From: Luteimonas sp. BLCC-B24 | GTDB lineage: Bacteria > Pseudomonadota > Gammaproteobacteria > Xanthomonadales > Xanthomonadaceae | DNA length: 64,000 nucleotides | Direction of reading: 5' to 3' | Assembly: GCF_028550595.1 (NCBI RefSeq) | Contig: NZ_JAQQGN010000007.1 | Span: forward strand, 1 to 64,000 | Shown: positions 18,646 to 30,031 of the stretch, piece after piece | How positions within the stretch are numbered: the stretch's first letter is position 1 | How the letters are laid out: the number at the start of each line of letters is the position of its first letter | Notes under the pieces: model-generated | Databases searched by the model: none | What the model saw: only the letters and a program-made list of their open reading frames with translations | What the model was told of the DNA's origin: nothing | Translations under genes and position numbers: made by a program

Positions 18646-18676
18646 AACTCTCATTTGACAGTGATTCTCGTTTCTG
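18646..18676 (+). promoter_or_regulatory. possible Fur-like operator before bfd
   Basis: Two TCTCRTT-like direct half sites (CTCTCATT near 18648, TTCTCGTT near 18665) lie in the only AT-rich patch between rppH and bfd. bfd is commonly Fur-controlled. The match to the consensus is partial, so this is a candidate only. Confidence 0.3.
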
Positions 18677-18713
18677 GCGAAATGGCGGCCTGCCCCATCG
18701 TCAGGACATCGCC

Positions 18714-18926
18714 TTGTTCGTCTGCATCTGCAACGGCGTCACCGATTCCCAGATCCGCCAGGCCGCCGCCAACGGCTGCCGCGAAATGTCCGAACTGACG
18801 ATGCGCACGGGCTGCGGCGCCACCTGTGGCAGCTGCATGGACATGGCGACCGGCCTGCTCGATGCGTATCACGCACGCGCTGCAGCGCCCACGATCGACC
18901 TGCCGCTGATCGCCACCGCCGCCTGA
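18714..18926 (+). CDS. bfd: bacterioferritin-associated ferredoxin (Bfd)
   Basis: A 70-aa [2Fe-2S] protein that donates electrons to bacterioferritin to release stored iron. Two cysteines in FVCICNGVTD (residues 4 and 6) and two more of the CGATCGSC cluster ligate the iron-sulfur centre. No ATG or GTG fits; TTG 18714 is chosen because AGGA (18703-18706) lies seven bases upstream and the protein then starts at the family's usual point. It is followed by bfr about 100 bases later, a common pairing. Confidence 0.92.
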   Translation: MFVCICNGVTDSQIRQAAANGCREMSELTMRTGCGATCGSCMDMATGLLDAYHARAAAPTIDLPLIATAA

Positions 18927-19029
18927 CGCGGCCCGCGGGCGCAGCCAAACAATGCGCACGATTCGCGTTCCGTCATCGGCGTGCGCAAGCCGCTAGAGTG
19001 GCGCGATCCGACGTTCCAGGAGTCCGCCG

Positions 19030-19503
19030 ATGAAAGGCGACGCGCAGGTCATCCGCTTTCTCAACCAGGCGCTGTACAACGAACTCACGGCGATCAACCA
19101 GTACTTCCTGCACGCCAAGATGCTGAAGAACTGGGGCCTCAACGTGCTCGGCAAGCGCGAGTACACGGCCTCGATCGACGAGATGAAGCACGCCGACGCG
19201 CTGTCGGAACGCATCCTGTTCCTCGAAGGTCTTCCCAACTTCCAGGCGCTGGGCAAGTTGCGCATCGGCGAGACGCCGCGCGAGCTGCTGGAATGCGATC
19301 TCGCGCTGGAACTCGAAGGTCTGCCGGTGCTGCGTGAGGGCATCGCGCATTGCGAACAGGCCGGGGATTTCGTCAGCCGCAAGCTGCTCGCCGACATCCT
19401 CGCCAGCGAGGAGGAGCACGTCGACTGGCTGGAAACCCAGCTCGACCTGATCGCCCGCATCGGCGAAGAGAATTACCTGCAGAGCCAGATCGACGACGAC
19501 TGA
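19030..19503 (+). CDS. bfr: bacterioferritin
   Basis: A 157-aa haem-containing ferritin that stores iron as a 24-mer. The ferroxidase ligands are visible: E18, E51 and H54, the ELEG glutamate near residue 94, and EEEH near residues 126-130. Haem ligand M52 is present in DEMKHAD, marking true Bfr. AGGAG lies just upstream of the ATG, and a TAGAGT box lies at 18994-18999. The neighbouring bfd supplies the reductant. Confidence 0.97.
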   Translation: MKGDAQVIRFLNQALYNELTAINQYFLHAKMLKNWGLNVLGKREYTASIDEMKHADALSERILFLEGLPNFQALGKLRIGETPRELLECDLALELEGLPVLREGIAHCEQAGDFVSRKLLADILASEEEHVDWLETQLDLIARIGEENYLQSQIDDD

Positions 19504-19550
19504 GTCGTCCGTCGCCGTTCCCGCCGCGGTCGCCGTGACCGGGCCCGTTC

Positions 19551-22361
<2,811 letters not shown>

Positions 22362-22366
22362 AGGCG

Positions 22367-24184
22367 TCAGAGCACCGAGTGATGGAAGTCGAAGTCGAGC
22401 GCATCGGCGACGCGCTGGACCAGGTTGCCCTGGATGTAGTCGATGCCGCTCATCCACAGCGTGGCGGCCGCCTGGGGATCTTCCACCTGCTGGCCGATCA
22501 CCTGCAGGCCCAGGCGATGGGCACGTTCGACCGCGCCGCGCATCTCGTCACGCACCCTCGGCTCGTCGAGCTGGCGCGAGTACCGCGCCGCCAGCCGCAC
22601 GAAGCCGAGCGGCAGCTGGGCCAGCAGGGCATCGGCATCGTCGCCGGCCGCGTACTGGCCCAGACACAGCTGCACGCCGGCCGGCACCATGCTCGCGCAG
22701 AACTCCTGCAGCGACAGCGCATGGATCAGCGCGTCCTCCTGGCGCACGTCGATGACCAGCGACGCGCCGCCGACGCCGGCGGCCTCGATCTGCTGCAGCA
22801 GCCAGTCGGCATGGCCGGCCTGGATCAGGCTGCGCGAGGACTGCGAGACGAACAGGCGCATCGCACCGCCGCGCTTGCCGCGCTCGACCAGCGTGGCCAG
22901 TGCGAGCTCGATGACCCGGCGGTCGATGTCGTAGAGCAGGCCGGCGCTTTCCGCTGCCGGCAGGATGCGGGCAGCGGAATGCAGCTCGCCGTCGCGTCCG
23001 CGCAGGCGCAGCAGCGTCTGGTACTGGGCCTCGTCGCCGCCGGCGACCGCGACGATCGGCTGGAAGGCGAGTTCGATGCGGTTTTCCTGCAGTGCATCGC
23101 GAAGATCGTGGGCGAACGCGTCGGGCGCATCACCGGCTGCGGGCGCCGCGGCGGGCAGATGCACCGCGATACCGACGGGCGTGCCGCGCGCTTCGCGCAA
23201 TGCCTGCTCGGCCGATGCCAGCGCGTTGCCGGGATCCTCGTAGCCGTGGGCCAGGTCGGCATAACCGACCAGCGCGCGCAGGCGGATGTTCTGGTCACCG
23301 AGCGGAAACGCGTGGCTGCCGATGCCGTCACGCAGCCCGCGCGCCCAGCCGTCGAGTGCCGTGCGCGCGACATCGGGCGCGAACACGAGGAAGGTGTTGT
23401 CGTTGAGCCGGGTGGCCGGCGCGTCACCCACCAGCTGACGCAGATGCCGTCCCGCGTCGGTGAGGATGGTTTCCAGACCCGCGTAGCCGTAGCGGTCGCG
23501 CAGCGCGGTGACGCCCTCGATCTCGATGAAGCCGAGCGCGCCTGCGGGCCGGGCCGGGATCGCCTCGGCCAGCCGCTGCAGGAGTTCGATCCGGCTGTGC
23601 AGACCGGTCACCGGATGCCGCCCGGGATCGGGCATCTGCTGCAACGCGCGGGCGCGGCGGATGCGGTTCTGCACCGCGGCGACCAGGTGACGCGGACGCA
23701 CGGGCTTGGTGAGGAAGTCATCGGCGCCGACTTCCATCACCTCGAACTGGCGCTCGGGATCATCGTCACCGGTGAGGAACACGACCGGAATGTGCGCGAG
23801 TGCGGGCTGCTGGCGCAGCAGCGTCGTGAGTTCCGCACCGTCCATGCCGGGCATGTGCAGGTCCATCAGCACCAGCGCCGGCTGGAACTCGGCGGCAGTG
23901 ACCAGGAATTCCGCGGCCACACCGACCACGCGCGCCTCGAATCCCGCGCCGTTGAGCACGCTTTCGGCGAACAGCGCCTGGCTGGGATCGTCTTCGACGA
24001 TCAGCACGCGATGGACGGGCTCCGGCGTCGCCGTGGGTGTCGAGGCGGCAACGGGCGCCGTGTCGCCACGCAGGGCATCGGCCGGGTCGGCGGGCAGCGT
24101 GGGCTGCCCCGCGTCGGCGGCCCAGCGCCGCCAGTAGGCGGTCGGCGGGAACTCGGCGCGGTGGCGGCTGTCGGCATCGGACAT
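22367..24184 (-). CDS. response regulator with degenerate GGDEF and EAL domains
   Basis: 605 aa from ATG 24184. The receiver has D108 in LVLMDLHMPG and K160. The GGDEF position reads NDNTF (residues 261-265), so cyclase activity is unlikely. The EAL position reads QTL (389-391) within YQTLLRL after FQPIV, losing the metal-binding glutamate, so phosphodiesterase activity is also unlikely. The C-terminal IDYIQGNLVQ resembles FimX-type c-di-GMP receptors. It is probably a c-di-GMP or protein-binding effector phosphorylated through the downstream hybrid kinase. Most pipelines would call it a bifunctional enzyme, which the residues do not support. Confidence 0.85.
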   Translation of the reverse strand: MSDADSRHRAEFPPTAYWRRWAADAGQPTLPADPADALRGDTAPVAASTPTATPEPVHRVLIVEDDPSQALFAESVLNGAGFEARVVGVAAEFLVTAAEFQPALVLMDLHMPGMDGAELTTLLRQQPALAHIPVVFLTGDDDPERQFEVMEVGADDFLTKPVRPRHLVAAVQNRIRRARALQQMPDPGRHPVTGLHSRIELLQRLAEAIPARPAGALGFIEIEGVTALRDRYGYAGLETILTDAGRHLRQLVGDAPATRLNDNTFLVFAPDVARTALDGWARGLRDGIGSHAFPLGDQNIRLRALVGYADLAHGYEDPGNALASAEQALREARGTPVGIAVHLPAAAPAAGDAPDAFAHDLRDALQENRIELAFQPIVAVAGGDEAQYQTLLRLRGRDGELHSAARILPAAESAGLLYDIDRRVIELALATLVERGKRGGAMRLFVSQSSRSLIQAGHADWLLQQIEAAGVGGASLVIDVRQEDALIHALSLQEFCASMVPAGVQLCLGQYAAGDDADALLAQLPLGFVRLAARYSRQLDEPRVRDEMRGAVERAHRLGLQVIGQQVEDPQAAATLWMSGIDYIQGNLVQRVADALDFDFHHSVL

Positions 24185-24272
24185 GGACGGACTCTGACGC
24201 GGTGGGGGCAAGCAGGCAACTTTAACCGGTGGCACCCGTGAGGACGCGGCAACGTCGCCCGCGCCCCGCATC

Positions 24273-24860
24273 TCAGGCCGGGGGATGACGCGACGCGCTG
24301 CGGGGCCTGCGCAGCCGGCGCACCAGCCACAGCAGCGCCAGCGCCAGCAGCCCGGCGGCGCCCACGGCCAGCGCCAGTGCCAGCCAGGGCGACACCAGCA
24401 TCAGGCCGAGCGCGCCGAGGGCCAGCCCGTCTTCCGCGGTCGACACCGCGACGTTGCTGACAGGCTCGGGCGAGGCGTTGACCAGCAGTCGCGTCCCGGC
24501 CTTGACCGCGTGGCTGGTGAGCGCCACGCCGGCGCCGGTGGCCAGCATGCCCGCGCCGAGTTCGCCATCCGGGGACAATGCGGCGGCGGCGAGAAACGCG
24601 CCTGCCGGCACGCGCGCCAGCGTCTGCAGCAGGTCCCAGCCCGAGTCGACGCCGGGCATCTTGTCGGCGAAGAATTCCACCAGGGCGAGGCTGCCCGAGA
24701 CACCGAGCACCCACGGCGACGTCGTCGCCTCCAGTGCTGGCGGAAGATCGAGCCAGCCCAGGGCGCCGGCCACGCCGATGCCGAACACGGTCAGATACAC
24801 GCGCACGCCGGCCAGCCAGGCGAGGACCACGCCGGTGGCGAACAGGTGGGCGTCCGACAT
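24273..24860 (-). CDS. DUF4126 membrane protein
   Basis: 195 aa from ATG 24860, with about five hydrophobic segments. The central FADKMPGVDSGWD and RVPAGAFLAAAALS stretches are the DUF4126 signature. Role unknown. It runs divergently from the DUF6776-like gene, with about 100 bases between the starts. Confidence 0.82.
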   Translation of the reverse strand: MSDAHLFATGVVLAWLAGVRVYLTVFGIGVAGALGWLDLPPALEATTSPWVLGVSGSLALVEFFADKMPGVDSGWDLLQTLARVPAGAFLAAAALSPDGELGAGMLATGAGVALTSHAVKAGTRLLVNASPEPVSNVAVSTAEDGLALGALGLMLVSPWLALALAVGAAGLLALALLWLVRRLRRPRSASRHPPA

Positions 24861-24927
24861 CGCAGCTCCCGCTCGGGGCGAACGCCAACCGTCGCCCAAT
24901 GCCGGCGAGTATAGGCAGGGCCCGCGC

Positions 24928-24957
24928 TTGACGCCGCTTCGGCGGCCTCGCTATACC
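24928..24957 (+). promoter_or_regulatory. promoter with leaderless start
   Basis: TTGACG (24928-24933) and TATACC (24952-24957) are 18 bases apart, and the ATG follows the -10 box by six bases, so the mRNA should begin at the start codon. A perfect inverted repeat GCCGC-TTCG-GCGGC (24933-24946) sits in the spacer and could be an operator. Confidence 0.6.
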
Positions 24958-24963
24958 GTGGCG

Positions 24964-25695
24964 ATGACTGAGTCCGCCCCTACCGGCCCGACGCCTGCGC
25001 CCGGCGCCGCCGTACCACCGCCCACGCCGGGCATGCGCTGGATGCTCGGTGCCATCGCACTCGTTCTCGTGTCCCTGCTGTTCGGATTCTGGGGGGCCTG
25101 GCAGCTGTTCGCACCCGGCAGCGACAATCCGCAACGGCAGCTGGCCGAACAGGCCACGCAGATCGAATCCCTGCAGCAGCAGGTCGCCACGCTCACCCGG
25201 TCCGACCAGATCAGCCGCGACGCGAACCGCGAAGTGCAGAACACGCTCGCCGAGCGCGACGAGGAGATCGCGGCCCTGCGCGCGGACGTCGCGTTCTACG
25301 AGCGTTTCGTCGGCTCGACCGCGCAGCGGCGCGGACTCACGGTGCATGAGTTGCGCCTGCAGCCGCGCACCGATCAGGGCTGGCACTACACGGCCACTCT
25401 GACCCAGAGCCTCAATCGGGACGCGGCCAGCACCGGCGAGATGCGCCTGGCCATCGAAGGCACCCGCGACGGGCGGCTCGAAACGCTGGACTGGTCGGAT
25501 CTGCGCCAGAGCGCGGATGCGCAAGGCGTCGAGTTCTCGTTCAAGTATTTCCAGCAGGTCGAAGGCGACATCGTGCTGCCGCCGGGCTTCCAGCCGCTGC
25601 GGGTGACGGTGCGGCTGGCGCCGCAGCGCGGCAGCGCCGTGGAACGCGCGTTCAGCTGGGCCGACGTGACGCCGCGTTCCGCACCCGACGCTTGA
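24964..25695 (+). CDS. single-pass membrane coiled-coil protein (DUF6776-like)
   Basis: 243 aa. A Pro-rich cytoplasmic start is followed by one membrane segment (residues about 28-46), a coiled coil (about 55-105, with [12 protein letters not shown] and [18 protein letters not shown]), and a C-terminal beta-rich periplasmic domain. It resembles the DUF6776 family that sits beside erpA in xanthomonads. Role unknown. The ATG is fixed by the promoter six bases upstream. Confidence 0.78.
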   Translation: MTESAPTGPTPAPGAAVPPPTPGMRWMLGAIALVLVSLLFGFWGAWQLFAPGSDNPQRQLAEQATQIESLQQQVATLTRSDQISRDANREVQNTLAERDEEIAALRADVAFYERFVGSTAQRRGLTVHELRLQPRTDQGWHYTATLTQSLNRDAASTGEMRLAIEGTRDGRLETLDWSDLRQSADAQGVEFSFKYFQQVEGDIVLPPGFQPLRVTVRLAPQRGSAVERAFSWADVTPRSAPDA

Positions 25696-25699
25696 AGCG

Positions 25700-25715
25700 G
25701 GGGGCCACGGCCCCC
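25700..25715 (+). promoter_or_regulatory. GC hairpin in the erpA leader
   Basis: GGGGGC (25700-25705) pairs with GCCCCC (25710-25715) with a four-base loop, between the upstream stop and the erpA ATG. It may weaken read-through or mask the start region. No T run and no clear Shine-Dalgarno sequence. Confidence 0.3.
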
Positions 25716-25727
25716 ATCCTGTGCGCC

Positions 25728-26105
25728 ATGAACAACGATGTCTTCTCGCTCGAAGCCCCCGGTTACCAGTCGCTGGAGCGGCCGCTCGAGTTCACGCCGG
25801 CGGCGGCCTCCAAAGTGCGCGAGCTGATCGAGGGCGAAGGCAATCCGGCGCTGAACCTGCGTGTCTACATCCAGGGCGGCGGGTGTTCCGGGTTCCAGTA
25901 CGGGTTCGAATTCGACGAGGAGCGCGGCGAGGACGATCTGGCGATCGTGACCGACGACGTGACCCTGGTCGTCGATCCGCTGAGCCTGCAGTACCTGATG
26001 GGTGCATCGGTCGACTACGTCGAGAGCCTGCACGGCGCCCAGTTCACGATCCGCAATCCGAACGCGAAGTCGACCTGCGGCTGCGGCAGCAGCTTCACCG
26101 TCTGA
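25728..26105 (+). CDS. erpA: iron-sulfur cluster insertion protein ErpA (A-type carrier)
   Basis: A 125-aa A-type carrier that delivers clusters to target enzymes. The three conserved cysteines are in [11 protein letters not shown] (residue about 52) and CGCGSSF (about 118 and 120). ATG 25728 gives the family-standard length after a short variable head; ATG 25692 would add a run of twelve odd residues containing the hairpin. It follows the DUF6776-like gene by 32 bases and may share its transcript. Confidence 0.95.
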   Translation: MNNDVFSLEAPGYQSLERPLEFTPAAASKVRELIEGEGNPALNLRVYIQGGGCSGFQYGFEFDEERGEDDLAIVTDDVTLVVDPLSLQYLMGASVDYVESLHGAQFTIRNPNAKSTCGCGSSFTV

Positions 26106-26164
26106 ATCCGCGCGCAGGCGCGCGCGCCATCGCCGGTGTGATGCCCCGCTCGACGCGATGTGGC

Positions 26165-26170
26165 GATAAT
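26165..26170 (+). promoter_or_regulatory. -10-like box, leaderless start of nudC
   Basis: GATAAT ends six bases before ATG 26177. No Shine-Dalgarno sequence and no clear -35 box. Confidence 0.45.
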
Positions 26171-26176
26171 CCGCCG

Positions 26177-27067
26177 ATGGACTTCAGCTTCGTCGAGGCG
26201 CCGCTCGATCGCGCCGAACATCTGCGTACCGACACCGACGCGCTGGCCAGACTCTGGCCGGACGCGCGCGTGCTGGTCCTGGACGCCCGCGGCGATGCTG
26301 CGGTGGATGCCGACGGCGCGCCGCCGCAGCTGGTGGGCACCGCGGTGGGGCCGCGCCCGGAGACGGCGGTGTTTCTCGGCCTGCACGGCGAGCAGGGCTG
26401 GTTCGCACTGCCCGCGGCGGATGCCCCGGCGTCGCTGCCGGCGCACGGCATGACGGACCTGCGCAGCGCGGCCGCGCAGTGGCCGGCGCGTGAGGCCACG
26501 GCGTTCGCCCAGGCCCGCGCCGTGTTGCACTGGCGCAGTCGCCATCGCTACTGCGGCGCCTGCGCGGCATCGCTGGCCTGGGCGCGCGCGGGGTGGCTGG
26601 GCCGCTGCACCGGTTGCGGCCTGGAACACTATCCGCGTACCGACCCAGCGGTGATCGTCGCGGTGACCGACGGCGAGCGCCTGCTGCTCGGCCGCCAGGC
26701 GGCATGGCCGCCGCATCGGTATTCCACGCTCGCCGGCTTCGTGGAACCGGGCGAGACGCTCGAGCAGACGGTGGTGCGCGAGGTGTTCGAAGAAAGCGCC
26801 GTGCGCATCCGCAGCTGCCGCTATCTGGCTTCGCAGCCGTGGCCGTTTCCGTCCTCGCTGATGCTCGGCTTCATCGCCGAGGCCGAACCCGATGCCCCGC
26901 GCGTCAACGACGAGCTGGAGGACGCGCGCTGGTTCGACGTCGACGCGATCGGCCGCGCGCTGGACGATGCGCATCCCGAGCTGGCGCTGTCACCGCGCTC
27001 GTCGATCTCGCGCTGGTTGATCGCGCGGTGGCACGCGGACCGCGTGCAGCGCCGGGGATCGGCGTGA
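26177..27067 (+). CDS. nudC: NAD+ diphosphatase / mRNA deNADding enzyme (NudC)
   Basis: A 296-aa Nudix hydrolase. A variable N-terminal domain precedes a four-cysteine zinc ribbon (YCGAC and RCTGCGLEHYPR near residues 117-155), then the Nudix box GFVEPGETLEQTVVREVFEE, then the NudC-specific SQPWPFPSSLM. These three elements together separate NudC from other Nudix proteins. It cleaves NADH and NAD-capped RNA. It converges with the DUF2752 gene with no bases between the stops. Confidence 0.95.
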   Translation: MDFSFVEAPLDRAEHLRTDTDALARLWPDARVLVLDARGDAAVDADGAPPQLVGTAVGPRPETAVFLGLHGEQGWFALPAADAPASLPAHGMTDLRSAAAQWPAREATAFAQARAVLHWRSRHRYCGACAASLAWARAGWLGRCTGCGLEHYPRTDPAVIVAVTDGERLLLGRQAAWPPHRYSTLAGFVEPGETLEQTVVREVFEESAVRIRSCRYLASQPWPFPSSLMLGFIAEAEPDAPRVNDELEDARWFDVDAIGRALDDAHPELALSPRSSISRWLIARWHADRVQRRGSA

Positions 27068-27508
27068 TCAGCCGCCCGGCGCAAGCCAGGTGAACGGCGC
27101 CCACGGCAGATTGCGTGCCACGCCGTAGAGCGCCAGCAGACCGATCCAGAACGTCGCCGTGGACATCAGGCGCGCCATGGGCTGCAGGACACGCGCCCGC
27201 CAGCCGAGGCGCCAGGCCACGAACACAGGTGTCAGCAGCACCAGCACCAGCAGCAGCGGATTCATCGCCATCGCTTGCGGCAGATCGCCGTGGGCGAGTG
27301 CGTGCAGGCAGCGGGTGAGACCACAACCGGGGCAGTGCCAGCCGGTCGCGGTGTAGAACATGCAGGGCGGAAACGGATTGCCCGGTGCATTCGGATCGAA
27401 CGTGCGCAGCAGCCAGACGCCCGCGCCCACGGCCGCCGCTCCGGCGCCGGCGAAGGCGACGAGACGCGCGGCGGGAAGGCGGGGCGCCCGGCTGCCGGCG
27501 GCGTGCAT
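27068..27508 (-). CDS. DUF2752 membrane protein
   Basis: 146 aa from ATG 27508, which overlaps the upstream gene's stop (ATGA). The family motif FYTATGWHCPGCGLTR (three cysteines near residues 50-62) is followed by HALAHGD and two or three membrane segments. The cysteine pattern suggests a metal or redox role, but none is established. It is paired with a CD225/dispanin gene. Confidence 0.85.
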   Translation of the reverse strand: MHAAGSRAPRLPAARLVAFAGAGAAAVGAGVWLLRTFDPNAPGNPFPPCMFYTATGWHCPGCGLTRCLHALAHGDLPQAMAMNPLLLVLVLLTPVFVAWRLGWRARVLQPMARLMSTATFWIGLLALYGVARNLPWAPFTWLAPGG

Positions 27509-27915
27509 CAGACGCCGCTCTGCATCTGTTCGAAGATCATCCGGTACTGCTCCATGCCACCGCCGAGCGTCAGCGAGTAGACGGTCCACAGCAGGCCGAT
27601 GATGCACAGGCCCGTGGTCACCCAGCACCACACCTTCGCGGTGTTGGACGCGCGCTGGGCACCGGCCAGGTCACCCTGGCCCAGCAGCGTATTGACCTTG
27701 GCGGCGAACACGATCGCGACGATGCCCGGAATCGTGCCGACGACGCAGCACAGGCACAGCGACAGCACGGTCGCGATGATCGCCCACGCCAGGTAGTTGG
27801 GCACGGTGCCCGGAGCGATCGGCGTGCCGGGCATCGCGGCGGGTGCGCCGTAGGGATCGCCCGGCGGCGGAGGCGGTGGCGGTGCCGCGGGCGGGACGGG
27901 TGGGATCGAACTCAT
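27508..27915 (-). CDS. CD225/dispanin-family membrane protein
   Basis: 135 aa. A Pro/Gly-rich N-terminal tail (residues 1-38) is followed by two hydrophobic segments. The first holds adjacent cysteines (SLCLCCVVGTIPGIVAI), then the KVNTLLGQGDLAGAQRAS loop and the second segment. This order (tail, Cys-rich half-helix, basic loop with GD-GA, helix) is that of the CD225 domain of animal IFITM proteins. AGGAGA precedes the ATG, and a TACAGT box lies at 27980-27985. Bacterial function is unknown; membrane curvature or organisation is a guess. Confidence 0.82.
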   Translation of the reverse strand: MSSIPPVPPAAPPPPPPPGDPYGAPAAMPGTPIAPGTVPNYLAWAIIATVLSLCLCCVVGTIPGIVAIVFAAKVNTLLGQGDLAGAQRASNTAKVWCWVTTGLCIIGLLWTVYSLTLGGGMEQYRMIFEQMQSGV

Positions 27916-28008
27916 TGCGGTCTCCTGTGCAAGGCAAGAATGCAGACGGTCCCGTCATCCGGAGAGTCGGGGCGGCGCTACTGTAACGCCCGCGCGTGTC
28001 GCGTGGCT

Positions 28009-29973
28009 TCAGGCCGCATCACCGCGCAGGCTGCGCACCTGCGTCTCGAGCGTGGCCGCGCCGAGCCCGGCGGTGTCGTCGATCCGCGGTCCGGCGACGA
28101 CGTCGATCCGTGCCCGGAAGCGCCGCGGCACGCGCATGCGCGCCAGGCGTCCGGCACCGGCTGCATCGGCGCGGCGGCTCCACATGCTCGCCCACATGCC
28201 GCGCAGCGCCATCGGCACCACGGGCACCGTCTGGCCGCGTTCGGCCGCGCGCGCGAGGATGCGTTCGACCCCGCTCTTGAACGGTCCGATGCCGCCGTCG
28301 CGGGTCAGCTGCCCCTCGGGAAAGATGCCGATGAGTTCGCCGTCAGCGAGCGCGGCGTCGATCGCATCGAACGCCTTCTGCATCAGCACCGGGTCTTCCT
28401 TCGCACCGGCGATCGGAATCGCCTTGGCGTGGCGAAAGATCCAGCGCAGGCCTGGGATGGCGAAGATGCGGTGGTACATCACGAAGCGCACCGGACGTGG
28501 AATCGCCGCCGCCAGGATCAGCGCGTCCATGTAGCTCACGTGGTTGCAGACGATCAGCGCCGGGCCGTCGGCCGGAATCGCCGGATCCACGTCGCGCTCG
28601 CGCAGCCGGTACAGGGTGCGCACCAGCAGCATGCTCGCCAGGCGCATCAGGAACTCGGGCACGAGGGTGAAGATCCAGATCGCCACCAGCAGGTTGGCGA
28701 TGCCCAGCGCCAGGAACACCTGCGGAATGCTCAGGCCGGGCAGTGGAATGCGCAGGCCGGCGACGGTGACCCCGTCCATCTGCACCAGCACGCCGAGCAC
28801 CGCGGCTGTGACGATGAACAGCGAATTCTGGATGTTGAGGCCGGCGATCACCCGCGACAGTTCCGACTTCGGCGTGCGGCTCTGGATCAACGCGAACAGC
28901 GGCACGACGAACACGCCGGTGAACAGACCGATGCCGGTCAGGTCGATCGCGATGCGCCAGCCGCCCGGCGCCTGCAGGAACTGCGCGATGGTCAGACCGG
29001 TGGCCGGGGGCAGGCCGGGCCGCGCGAGATAGAGATCCAGCAGAAAGGCAGTGATGCCGAACGCACCCAGCGGCACCAGGCCGATCTCGACCGTGCGGGC
29101 CGAGAGCTTTTCGCACAGCAGCGAGCCCACGCCGACGCCGACGGAGAACAGGGCCAGGGCGAAGATGTACAGCGCGGTGTCGTTGACCACGCCGCCCAGA
29201 TACACCTCGGCATAGGTGGGCAGCTGCGCGGTCAGCACGGTGCCGACGAACCAGAACCAGGACACGCCGAGGATCGCGTTGCGCACGGCGAGCTGGCGGC
29301 GCGCCAGACGCAGCACCGCGCGTGACTCGGGGATCGGGTTCCAGTTGACTTCGAGCGCGGGCGCGCCGGCATCGACCTTCGGAATCAGCCGCGCGACCAC
29401 GTTGCCGGCCACCGCCAGCGTGACCACCGACAGCGCCGCCGCTTCGGGCCCATAGCTGCCGGCGAGCTTGAATACCAGGCCGCCGTAGATCATGCCGACG
29501 AGGATCGCGATCGAGGTGCCCATCTCGACCAGACCGTTGCCGCCGGTGAGTTCTTCCGGGCGCAGCACCGAGGGGAGGATCGAATACTTCACCGGCCCGA
29601 ACAGCGTGGACTGCATGCCGGTCAGGAACAGCGCGACCAGCAGCAACGGCATGTTCTCCAGCAGGAAGCCCGCGGCCGCGACCGACATGATCACGATCTC
29701 CATCGTCGTCGTGATCACGATCAGCCGGTGTTTCTCGAGCTTCTCGGCGATCTGGCCGGCGATCGCCGAGAACAGGAAGTACGGCAGGATGAACAGCGCC
29801 GGCGCGAGATTGGTGTAGAGCGTGCGCTCGGCCGTGCTGACGCCCAGAAAGAACAACAGCGCGATGATCGATTGCCGGTAGACGTTGTCGTTGAACGCGC
29901 CCAGGGCCTGGACGGTGAAGTAGGGCAGGAAGCGACGCTGCCGCAGCAGCGCGAACTGGGACTGGCCGGCCAT
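28009..29973 (-). CDS. MFS transporter fused to a 1-acylglycerol-3-phosphate acyltransferase
   Basis: 654 aa. Residues 1-420 hold about twelve membrane segments of an LplT-like lysophospholipid transporter (start FLPYFTVQALGAFNDN). Residues about 430-640 form a PlsC domain with NHVSYMD (HX4D) and FPEGQLTRDG. E. coli-type systems add an Aas acyl-ACP synthetase; none is attached here. It likely imports lysophospholipids and reacylates them, or acts in phospholipid remodelling. GAGGAG precedes the ATG. It lies downstream of the thioesterase and purD on the same strand. Confidence 0.88.
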   Translation of the reverse strand: MAGQSQFALLRQRRFLPYFTVQALGAFNDNVYRQSIIALLFFLGVSTAERTLYTNLAPALFILPYFLFSAIAGQIAEKLEKHRLIVITTTMEIVIMSVAAAGFLLENMPLLLVALFLTGMQSTLFGPVKYSILPSVLRPEELTGGNGLVEMGTSIAILVGMIYGGLVFKLAGSYGPEAAALSVVTLAVAGNVVARLIPKVDAGAPALEVNWNPIPESRAVLRLARRQLAVRNAILGVSWFWFVGTVLTAQLPTYAEVYLGGVVNDTALYIFALALFSVGVGVGSLLCEKLSARTVEIGLVPLGAFGITAFLLDLYLARPGLPPATGLTIAQFLQAPGGWRIAIDLTGIGLFTGVFVVPLFALIQSRTPKSELSRVIAGLNIQNSLFIVTAAVLGVLVQMDGVTVAGLRIPLPGLSIPQVFLALGIANLLVAIWIFTLVPEFLMRLASMLLVRTLYRLRERDVDPAIPADGPALIVCNHVSYMDALILAAAIPRPVRFVMYHRIFAIPGLRWIFRHAKAIPIAGAKEDPVLMQKAFDAIDAALADGELIGIFPEGQLTRDGGIGPFKSGVERILARAAERGQTVPVVPMALRGMWASMWSRRADAAGAGRLARMRVPRRFRARIDVVAGPRIDDTAGLGAATLETQVRSLRGDAA

Positions 29974-30031
29974 GCAGGCTCCTCGACGGATGCGCGGAGC
30001 CTAGCAAAGGCCTGTGGCGCTGCGCGCGGCG

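Noticed and set aside
22367-24184. Active bifunctional diguanylate cyclase/phosphodiesterase
   Set aside because: Both catalytic signatures are replaced (NDNTF and QTL).
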